Assembly: GCA_043228905.1 (NCBI GenBank)
Contig: JBHGNT010000012.1
Location: 11,532,001-11,596,000 of the forward strand
Length of the DNA: 64,000 nt
Reading direction: 5' to 3'
Source of the DNA: Azolla caroliniana
Taxonomy: Eukaryota; Polypodiophyta
Every line of letters begins with the position of its first letter. The stretch's first letter is position 1. This document shows positions 10,050 to 17,329 of the stretch, one piece after another. The position numbers and the translations under genes were made by a program. The notes under the pieces are model-generated. The model ran no database searches. It was not told the origin of the DNA and worked only from the letters and a program-made list of their open reading frames with translations.

Positions 10050-11141
10050 CACGTTCCGGAGGTTCGTCTGAGCCTGATATCAGCCGGTCGGCTAGATGAT
10101 GAAGGCTACACGGGTAGCATCCGGAACGATGTTATGAAGTTCAGCAACGGGAGCCTGATTGTGGCTCGGGCCCGGAAGGTAAACACACTGTACCTGATGA
10201 ATGCCCAGTTATGTCTGGAAGAAGTGAACGTGGCATCCAACACTGCCAGTGAGCTGTGGCACAAGAGGTTGTGTCACATGAGCGAGAAGGGGATGAAGAG
10301 GCTTGCAGACGACAACCTCATTCCAGTGAAGAACCTGCACTTGGAGAAGTGCACTGATTGTCTGGCCGGAAAGCAAAACCGGACCTCCTTCCGATCGAGG
10401 CCACCGATGAGACATAATGCACCGCTAGAGTTGGTGCATACTGATGTGTGTCAAGTGGACACGAAGTCACATGCCAGATCGCAGTACTTCGTGACGTTCA
10501 TAGATGATCACAACCGGAAGCTGTGGGCCACACCGTTGAAGACGAAGGATCAGGTGCTATCCATCTTCAAAGAGCTCCACGCGAGAGTGGAAAGAGAAAC
10601 CGGCCGGAAGCTGAAGGCGGTTCGAGCAGATAACGAAGGAGAATATTGGGGGCAGTTCGAGCAGTACTGTCACTCGAAGGGAATCCGGCTCGAATTTACC
10701 GTGCCGAAGACGCCGGAACTAAACGGGCTGGCCGTGAGGATGAATCGAACTATAATGGAGAGGGTCCGGAGTATGCTGGCACATGCAAAACTACCCAAGA
10801 AGTTTTGGGCTGAGGCACTGTCGACGGCGACATATATGATAAATAGATCACCCTCAATACCCTTGGACGAAGACACGCCACAAAGAGTCTGGACCGGTAA
10901 GGAAGTGTCCTACCGGCATCTGAAGATATTCGGGTGTATTGCGTATGTGCATGTAGCTAAGGACCGGAGAGGAAAACTAGATCCGAAGACCCGGTCATGC
11001 ATATTCCTCGGTTACGGTGAGGATGAGTTCGGCTACCGAGTGTGGGACCCGGTCGACAAGAAGGTATTCCGGAGTCGAGATATTATCTTCATGGAAGACA
11101 AGACGCTCGCCGACTGGGAGTCGGAGAAGAAGATAATGAAC
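10050..11141 (+). pseudogene. Copia-B1 integrase with catalytic Glu replaced
   Basis: It is in the same frame as the protease, directly after the TGA at 10047. The HHCC finger (LWHKRLCHM ... CTDCLAGKQ) is at 10254-10370. The DDE core has LVHTDVCQVD and AVRADNEGEYWG, but the third position reads NGLAVRMNRT (about 10725), so the expected Glu (NGxAER) is Val, a GAG-to-GTG type change. The frame is otherwise open to 11147, where it enters the Copia-C1 LTR. Loss of Glu is expected to abolish strand transfer, so this copy is catalytically dead regardless of the upstream stop. Confidence 0.85.
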
Positions 11142-11529
11142 TGTTGAGAGACAATCTCAACATCGGCCGGATCGGCTGAAGAAGCCGAGGACCGGATTGG
11201 TTGGGACCGATCGGTTACGCCGAGTGCGTAAACCGGGAGGTCGTTAGGAAAGATATTCCGTGAGGAATATATTTGGGAGTTAGTGTAGGAGCTCTTTATG
11301 AGCATTGAAGTACTGTCAGTACTTCAGTCAGTCCTTCTAGGACTTGTATAAAAGTGTTCACTGAGCACGTCTTATGTACAGACTGAGCACTATTATTGAA
11401 TATAGTATTTTTTGTGTTTCTCTCTCTGTCTCTCCTGTGTACACCGTGTAAGCTCAAGCTCTCCATTAAACCTGAGTTTCCTCCCTTCTGTTCGGTCTTC
11501 ATACTTGCTTCCGCACGTTTCTTTTTACA
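11142..11529 (+). repeat. Copia-C1 5' LTR (388 bp)
   Basis: It runs TGTTGAGAGAC...CTTTTTACA, with TATAAAA at 11347-11353, and abuts the PBS TGGTATCAGAG (11530-11540) directly. The 3' LTR of Copia-C4 (50936-51357) is the closest relative. It is longer because Copia-C1 lacks a block corresponding to about 51030-51058. Confidence 0.85.
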
Positions 11530-11540
11530 TGGTATCAGAG
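11530..11540 (+). promoter_or_regulatory. Copia-C1 primer-binding site
   Basis: TGGTATCAGAG follows the LTR terminal ACA without a gap, matching initiator tRNA-Met priming. Confidence 0.85.
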
Positions 11541-11865
11541 TGCGAGGGTTGAGAACCTCTCTGCAGCCGGCACAGCTTGACGAAGAAGAACAAGAACAAC
11601 GATGGATAGAGGCATGGTGAGCTCGCTTCCAACAGAGAAGCTCGACAGAACCAACTACGCGTCTTGGTCCTACAAGATGCACCAGTACCTGCTCGGGCAC
11701 GACTACTGGAGTTATGTCGAAGGAGCTAATGACGCGGTGTCGTGACGATTTTCGGCTACGGTGTGAAACCGAGTGAGACGAATAAACCAAGGATGTGCAA
11801 CATTGCACATGCACTTAGCAAATAAACCTAGCCTAGTGGCACTTGAGTTCATACAGAGGGGTGCA

Positions 11866-11935
11866 AGCAAGGATTGAACCTTGCACCTCTAACATACAAG
11901 ATAATTGCCTTACCACTAGGACAACTATCATATAG
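11866..11935 (-). other. tRNA-like stretch in TRG LTR
   Basis: On the minus strand the LTR reads TGTCCTAGTGGTAAGGC, close to a Pol III A box, and about 35 bases later GGTTCAATCC, a B box with one base missing, flanked by GCAAGG/CCTTGC that can pair. The anticodon arm does not fold well, so I do not call it a tRNA gene. The same stretch is in the 3' LTR at about 14738-14807. Confidence 0.3.
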
Positions 11936-11993
11936 TGTAGATTGTATGTATTTCCTTTTGATATACAAATTATAGACGAAACTACCATAGAAA

Positions 11994-12100
11994 ACCATGT
12001 GCACAAAACCATGGTTTTAAACCCATGGTTTGTGCATGACATAAGCAAAACCGTGTGCACAAAACCATGGTTTTAGCCCATAGTTTTGTGCATGTCACGA
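11994..12100 (+). repeat. Tandem hairpin repeat upstream of the TRG-2 TATA box
   Basis: Two copies of a roughly 57-bp block, each built around AAAACCATGGTTTT. In the first copy TGCACAAAACCATGG and CCATGGTTTGTGCA form hairpin arms. The second copy ends just before TATAAAA (12114). The position suggests a U3 enhancer-type repeat. The 3' LTR has the same block at about 14866-14972. Confidence 0.6.
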
Positions 12101-12382
12101 GCATGGAAAGACCTATAAAAGCCTCTAGTTGGGCTTGTGTAAGGGGGGCTCAATATGTGATATCACCAACACCATTATCATCAATATAATATTTGTCTTT
12201 ATCTTCTTCATATTTTTCTACTTCTCAAGTGTACAATTTTCTTCTTCTCAAGTAAACCATTTTCATTTAATCTTACATTGATCGTCATCTAGCATCGATA
12301 ATTCCGCGATCATCCTCCCCAGTCCAAGACCCCGGTGGTCGCTCGAGTAGCACACGCACGCGCGAATCTTCGCGACATCATT

Positions 12383-12398
12383 TGGTGAACCCGACGTG
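12383..12398 (+). promoter_or_regulatory. TRG-2 primer-binding site
   Basis: TGGTGAACCCGACGTG begins five bases after the LTR end. It is conserved in TRG-1 and TRG-3 at the same spacing. The tRNA partner is not identified. Confidence 0.7.
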
Positions 12399-12421
12399 AA
12401 GAGCAGCAGGGGAGGACGAAG

Positions 12422-13126
12422 ATGGATGGCGAATATCTCATGGAGGCAATGGCAAGAAGGATGATGGAGTTTCTGAGAGAAGAGAAAAGAAGAAATGAAG
12501 CCCAACAAGCCGTCGACAAAGTAGTCGAACGAATGAGCTATTTCAACGGCGCCGATGTCCAAAGTTTCCTAAAAGTCTACAATGCGGAGATGGATTCAAG
12601 AGGTGTGGACAAAGCTATGAGGCTAGAGTACTTTTGTCGGGTGGTGTCTCAACCGATCTTCAAAGATGTAGAAGAGCTTCTAGAAGCTCATGATTCGTGG
12701 TCGACTTTCGAGAAGGCTCTATTGGAGGAATATGGCTATGAGAGACCGAAGGGACAAGATCGACGCAACTTCGACCAATGGGTGGCATCAGCGAAGACCC
12801 ACCAAGGCGCAACACAAGCATTCGTAGACTTCGAGCATCATTTTTCTCAATTGTCGGAGCGGGAACAAAGATTGGTGGGGGTCGATAAGGTCCTTATGTT
12901 CGTCAAGTCAATCGATCGAATGGAAAGGATGACAATCGGCCTCAAACTCGAAGAAGATGACGGTGCAAATGGACTCATCGAGGATTGGAGCAAAGTGGAA
13001 AGTGTATGCCGACTACACGATAAGGGGCAAAGCGAGAATATCGATGACAACAAGACGGCCCATGAGGGACGATCGAAGAGGGACGAGATGCAACAACGCA
13101 CCACCAACAAAAGAAATGAAGCTTAG
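12422..13126 (+). CDS. TRG-2 ORF1, Gag-like protein
   Basis: 234 codons from the ATG at 12422, 23 bases past the PBS. TRG-3 has its ATG at the equivalent place (53138). The protein is helix-rich, with VERMSYFNGADVQSFLKVYNAEM, then FEKALLEEYGYE and a RNFDQWVAS block. A Glu/Lys-rich start may form a coiled coil. The pattern resembles retrotransposon Gag capsid regions, though no zinc knuckle is present (TRG-1 has one). It would form or join virus-like particles. The last 170 bases overlap ORF2, which is in the +1 frame, and the same frame relation is seen in TRG-3. Homology to TRG-1 and TRG-3 supports it as real coding sequence. Confidence 0.75.
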   Translation: MDGEYLMEAMARRMMEFLREEKRRNEAQQAVDKVVERMSYFNGADVQSFLKVYNAEMDSRGVDKAMRLEYFCRVVSQPIFKDVEELLEAHDSWSTFEKALLEEYGYERPKGQDRRNFDQWVASAKTHQGATQAFVDFEHHFSQLSEREQRLVGVDKVLMFVKSIDRMERMTIGLKLEEDDGANGLIEDWSKVESVCRLHDKGQSENIDDNKTAHEGRSKRDEMQQRTTNKRNEA

Positions 13127-14648
13127 AAGGGAGACAAAACCGAGGCGAATGGTGATCGAGGAAGAAGAGACCTCCCAACAAATGCGGGTTAATGAAGTGG
13201 CCGATACAAAGGCTCTAGTTCGGTATGACGGTACCGAGAGAGAAGGTGTGAAACAAGTCACCTTCTTGTCTTACAAAGAAACGACGGCGAAGGAGGAGGC
13301 CGATGACTCGAGGACGGCGAACGCCACTTCGAGGGAGGATAAATGTTTCGGAACACGCATTGTGTACGAAACATCGGGTGATGACGGCGCAAGCATGAGA
13401 AAAGCTTGCATGATCGAGGGAGAAAAAGTGTTTGAGTCTGAAGAGATTGAGGAGGTAGCCATGACAAACGACATCGAGTCGGAGGTGGCTATGGACGAGT
13501 CGACAACGGATAGCCATGTCAAGACTTTCTCCACGATTGTTCCAGAGACTTCGGCGGTTGCACCCGTGTGCCAACGTGAGACCGGAGAGACGGAAGGTGG
13601 TGACGGGAAGACAAAGGCCCAACACAAAGAGGAAGAAGATCGAGGAAGAAAGGATATCCCCACACCTATTCTAGAGACTTCGGCGGTTGTGCACGTGCGC
13701 CAACGTGAGACCGGAGAGACAGAATGTGTGGACAAAAAAGAGGACGACCGGAAGGGCGATGAAGAAGACAAGGTAAATGTAAATGAACGAAGGGATTCCT
13801 TCACACTGGTTCCGGAGACTTCGGCAGTCGAGACCGTGTGTCGACATAAGACCGAAGATAAAGGAGGTGGCGAAGAAGAGACAATATGGCTCGAGGCGAG
13901 CATACACGGAGGGAAGGATATGGCCGACGTGGAGGCCAAGGATGAAGCTGTGGTTGAGTTCGATGGAGAGGTTGCATGCGGGAAGGAAGGAAGAGTCGAG
14001 AACCGGTTGAACCGGAAGACGATCCGGCCGGGATTCCGACCCGAACGAAGGAAGATCCACATGGGAGCCGATCGACCGGGGCCGACCCGGCCGAAACCTG
14101 ATTCGGCGAAAATCGATCGGACGATTCCGATCCAAAAGGGGGCCGACCCAGCCAGAATCAATCGGTCGAGCCCGACTCGGGGAAATGTGAATGCAGACGA
14201 AGGCCAACCAAGCCAAGAAGCGATCGGTGGAGACCGATCCGGACAAGGGCAAACCCGGCCTAATCGGAGATCGACACGAACGATCTACAATACCAAGTTG
14301 AAGACAGTGAGCGTGAGGAGTGGCCAGGAGTCCAATCGAAGGACACGCGCGGTGGACGAAGGAAGAGCGGTCGTATCGACGACATCGTTCGGTAGATCTA
14401 CTACAACCGATCGGGGAAGAAGGTGTGAGCGCCGGATATGGTGGATCGGGTGGCTACGGTGGTTCGGTTGGAAAGATTGCGCATACTCGAAGTGGAAGAC
14501 GAAGTCGACGAGCGTGCAGAAGAACTCGGTTGATCACCGTTGCCAAAGATCTCACCTCTTCACCTTTCTCGGCACATACCGGAGGATGTGCGGGTTTGGT
14601 GGGGGTGGATGTCGTGACGATTTTCGGCTACGGTGTGAAACCGAGTGA
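12957..14648 (+). CDS. TRG-2 ORF2, repeat-containing charged protein
   Basis: An open frame of 563 codons in the +1 frame relative to ORF1. The first ATG is at 12957, but similarity to TRG-3 starts later, around 13130, so ORF2 may be reached by +1 frameshifting rather than by its own start. It is strongly charged. A motif ETSAV, followed by a Cys or His-rich QRETGETE/CRHKTE block, recurs three times (about 13545, 13674, 13815). TRG-3 has the same motif at about 54077, 54407 and 54541. The C-terminal third is basic and Pro/Arg-rich with a Trp cluster near 14435-14480. The frame runs through the polypurine tract and stops 39 bases inside the 3' LTR. I do not recognise the protein. Confidence 0.6.
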   Translation: MTVQMDSSRIGAKWKVYADYTIRGKARISMTTRRPMRDDRRGTRCNNAPPTKEMKLRRETKPRRMVIEEEETSQQMRVNEVADTKALVRYDGTEREGVKQVTFLSYKETTAKEEADDSRTANATSREDKCFGTRIVYETSGDDGASMRKACMIEGEKVFESEEIEEVAMTNDIESEVAMDESTTDSHVKTFSTIVPETSAVAPVCQRETGETEGGDGKTKAQHKEEEDRGRKDIPTPILETSAVVHVRQRETGETECVDKKEDDRKGDEEDKVNVNERRDSFTLVPETSAVETVCRHKTEDKGGGEEETIWLEASIHGGKDMADVEAKDEAVVEFDGEVACGKEGRVENRLNRKTIRPGFRPERRKIHMGADRPGPTRPKPDSAKIDRTIPIQKGADPARINRSSPTRGNVNADEGQPSQEAIGGDRSGQGQTRPNRRSTRTIYNTKLKTVSVRSGQESNRRTRAVDEGRAVVSTTSFGRSTTTDRGRRCERRIWWIGWLRWFGWKDCAYSKWKTKSTSVQKNSVDHRCQRSHLFTFLGTYRRMCGFGGGGCRDDFRLRCETE

Positions 14649-15249
14649 GACGAATAAACCAAGGATGTGCAACATTGCACATGCACTTAGCAAATAAACC
14701 TAGCCTAGTGGCACTTGAGTTCATACAGAGGGGTGCAAGCAAAGATTGAACCTTGCACCTCTAACATACAAGATAATTGCCTTACCACTAGGACAACTAT
14801 CATATAGTGTAGATTGTATGTATTTCCTTTTGATATACAAATTATAGACGAAACTACCATAGAAAACCATGTGCACAAAACCATGGTTTTAAACCCATGG
14901 TTTGTGCATGACATAAGCAAAACCGTGTGCACAAAACCATGGTTTTAGCCCATAGTTTTGTGCATGTCACGAGCATGGAAAGACCTATAAAAGCCTCTAG
15001 TTGGGCTTGTGTAAGGGGGGCTCAATATGTGATATCACCAACACCATTATCATCAATATAATATTTGTCTTTATCTTCTTCATATTTTTCTACTTCTCAA
15101 GTGTACAATTTTCTTCTTCTCAAGTAAACCATTTTCATTTAATCTTACATTGATCGTCATCTAGCGTCGATAATTCCGCGATCATCCTCCCCAGTCCAAG
15201 ACCCCGGTGGTCGCTCGAGTAGCACACGCACGCGCGAATCTTCGCGACA
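14610..15249 (+). repeat. TRG-2 3' LTR (640 bp)
   Basis: It is preceded by the purine-rich GGTTTGGTGGGGGTGGA (14593-14609), the plus-strand primer. Sequence and length match the 5' LTR. It ends CGACA at 15249 and is followed by the second GCGG target copy. Confidence 0.9.
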
Positions 15250-16096
15250 GCGGCACCCGAATCGACACAAAGAGACTTCCCGTCGTGGGAGCAATCGGCG
15301 AGCAGGGTATTGTACTGCTTCGCGTCGTGTGTGGGCGAACAACTATTGAGTTATGTTCGGGATGCAAAGACGCCGAAGGGTGCGTGGGAAATTTTGAAGA
15401 AGATTTTCGCAGCGAGCACCACAGCCAGGAAGCTTCAGCTCCGACAGGAGTTGAGCAACCTACGACAACGCGACTTGTCGGTGGCGGACTATACCTCGAA
15501 GATCAAGGATATCTGCGACTCCCTCGCCTCCATAGAGGTGAACATCGAGGAGAGCGAGATGGTCCAGATCTGTCTCGGAGGTTTGGCGTCGAAGTTCGGA
15601 GAGTTCCGAACGGCTGTGTGTACCCGGTAGAATACACCGTCCTTTTTCGACTTACAGTCGATGCTCCTGGTAGAGGAGAACCACGCGGGTGCATCTACAA
15701 GCGTGCACACCGACAGTAGAATGTTGTACACGGAGGGAGATAGGCCCCATGGACGTGGAGGACGAGGCGAGTCGGCACGCAATGGAGGCGGTCGACGAGA
15801 TCAAGAAAGAAGGCACCGAAGTGTTGCCGACAGCAACTCCGGACCCTCCGGAAACAGGGGGAGTCAAAGCGATGCGAACCGGCAAGGGAAGTCCATCGCG
15901 GAGTGCTGGTACTATGGCAAGAAAGGCCACAGGGAAAGTGAGTGCTAGAAGAAGCGCGGCGATTCGGAGAGAACTGGTTCCGGGAACGGCTCCAGACATA
16001 CCGACAAGGGAAATCGGCAGCGATCGCACTACGCCAAAGACTCCGGGAGAGCCGGAGAAGGGTCTGTCCTCGTGACGAGACCCGAGATCGGACGAG

Positions 16097-17272
16097 GTGT
16101 GGTACGTAGACTCCGGCACGTCTAACCACATGACGAACCATAAGGAGTGGTTCTCATACCTTGAAAAACCGATACAACCGGGAGTAGTCGCAACAGGAGA
16201 CGACACTCCGCATCCGATCGCGAATGTCGGTGAAGTTCCCCTTAGCCATGTCGGGCAGAAAGGGAAACTCAAGAACGTGTTGCACGTTCCGACAATCACG
16301 AAGAACTTGGTCTCGGTCGGACAGATCATCGACCAAGGGATGGAGGTTCGGTTTACACACCTCGGGTGCTTCATTGAGGAAGAAGGCCGTGTGATTGCGC
16401 AAGGGCACAAAGACGGGAGGATGTTCATCCTCGACTCCACTGACGGCGGCACCGCAATGTTCGTGAAGGGACAAAAGACCGAGTCGGACATCGACTTATG
16501 GCACAAGCGGATAGGCCACGTTAACTACCAACGGCTTCAAGATCTGCAAACGAAACAGGTAGTGTTCGAATTGCCCAAATTTAGTGGCCGAAAGGCACAA
16601 ATTTGTGATGCCTGCCAGCTCGGGAAGCAACACCGACTTCCCTTCCCCAACGAGTGAAACTGGAGCCGGAACAAGCTCGACCTTATACACTCCGATGTAT
16701 GGGGGCCGACACAAAACGTTAGTCTTGGCGGGAGCCGATATTTCATCTCCTTCATCGACGACCACATGTGGCACACGTGGATCTACCTCATTGAGAGGAA
16801 GAGCGATGTCTTCGACTGTTTCCGGGACCTCAAAGGGTTCGTGGAAGCCAAAACGGGACGAAAGATCAAGTGCCTGCGGTCGGATGGCAGAAAAGAGTAC
16901 TTTTCTGGTCAATTCAACGGTTATCTACAACAAATGGGAATTCGCCGCGAATTCAGTTGTAGATACACGCCAGAGCAGAATGGCGTGGCCGAGAGAAAGA
17001 ATCGGTCAGTTGTGGAAGTGGCACGGGCAATGCTGGAGGAGAAGAGCTTGCCCAAGCTCTACTGGGCTGAGGCGGTAAGGACCGCGGTATACATCCTGAA
17101 CCGGATCGGAGACAAAGTGTCGGCGCACGAGCTATATTTCGGAACGAAGCCGAACTTGCGACACTTGAGGGTGTTCGGTAGCATTGCGTATGTGCATGTA
17201 CCGAAGGAGAAAAGGAGGAAGTTAGACGCAAAGGCCGAGAAGTGCATCTTGGTCGGTTACTCGGACGAGTAG
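16097..17272 (+). pseudogene. Copia-C1 protease and integrase
   Basis: The frame is shifted relative to gag. The protease active site VWYVDSGTSNHM is at 16097. The Gag-pre-integrase HHCC finger (LWHKRIGHVNY ... CDACQLGKQH) is at about 16495-16635. The integrase core has LIHSDVWGP, CLRSDGRKEYF and NGVAERKNR, so the DDE triad is present. In-frame stops are at 16655-16657 (TGA) and 17270-17272 (TAG). After the second stop the same frame continues as the RT ORF. With two point changes this would be a continuous integrase. Confidence 0.85.
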
Positions 17273-17329
17273 AAGGGTTATAAGTGTTATAACCCTCGCA
17301 CCAAACAAGCGCGTGTCAGCCGCGACGTT

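Larger units (their letters stand above)
8327..11141 (+). mobile_element. Copia-B1, 5' half of a Ty1/copia element
   Basis: It has a complete 5' LTR, a tRNA-iMet-type PBS, gag with a CCHC knuckle, protease and integrase, in copia order. It stops at 11141, where the Copia-C1 LTR begins. Copia-B2 (51358-57225) continues past the equivalent point with CTCTGGATC, so Copia-C1 interrupted this element. The RT half is not found to the right because Copia-C1 is itself cut off at 19279. Confidence 0.85.
11738..12377 (+). repeat. TRG-2 5' LTR (640 bp)
   Basis: It runs TGTCGTGACG...CTTCGCGACA. TATAAAA is at 12114-12120. U3 has two tandem hairpin-forming repeats (about 11994-12100) and a minus-strand tRNA-like stretch (about 11866-11935). 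The differences I see from the 3' copy are G/A at about 11871 and A/G at about 12294. Confidence 0.9.
11738..15249 (+). mobile_element. TRG-2, complete non-autonomous gag-only LTR element
   Basis: It has two 640-bp LTRs that differ at only two positions by my reading, a PBS, two long ORFs and a polypurine tract, with no protease, integrase or RT. GCGG is duplicated at 11734-11737 and 15250-15253, and the reconstructed target matches the uninterrupted Copia-C2 gag. The ends are TGTCG...CGACA. The architecture fits the plant 'terminal-repeat retrotransposon with gag' (TR-GAG) type, which depends on enzymes from other elements. The near-identical LTRs make it the youngest insertion I can see in the window. 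Confidence 0.9.
11602..15948 (+). pseudogene. Copia-C1 gag, split in two by TRG-2
   Basis: The ATG at 11602 opens MDRGMVSSLPTEKLDR and runs to the GANDA block at 11737. After the 3,512-bp insertion and one GCGG target copy, the frame resumes at 15254 with PESTQRDFP. Insertion plus duplication is 3,516 bp, so the frame is preserved. It matches Copia-C2 Gag (37360 downward) closely. The copia-type helical domain continues to a TAG at 15628-15630, and then to the zinc knuckle at about 15903, where CWYYGKKGHRESEC has Tyr for the second Cys. A TAG follows the knuckle at 15946. Confidence 0.88.

Noticed and set aside
11866-11935. Minus-strand tRNA gene
   Set aside because: A- and B-box-like words are present, but the B box lacks a base and the anticodon stem does not pair. 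The stretch is part of the TRG LTR and present in both LTRs.
13271-14161. 296-codon minus-strand ORF opposite TRG-2 ORF2
   Set aside because: Ser/Phe-rich shadow of a charged, codon-biased plus-strand ORF. The plus frame is conserved with TRG-3 and the minus frame has no recognisable motif.
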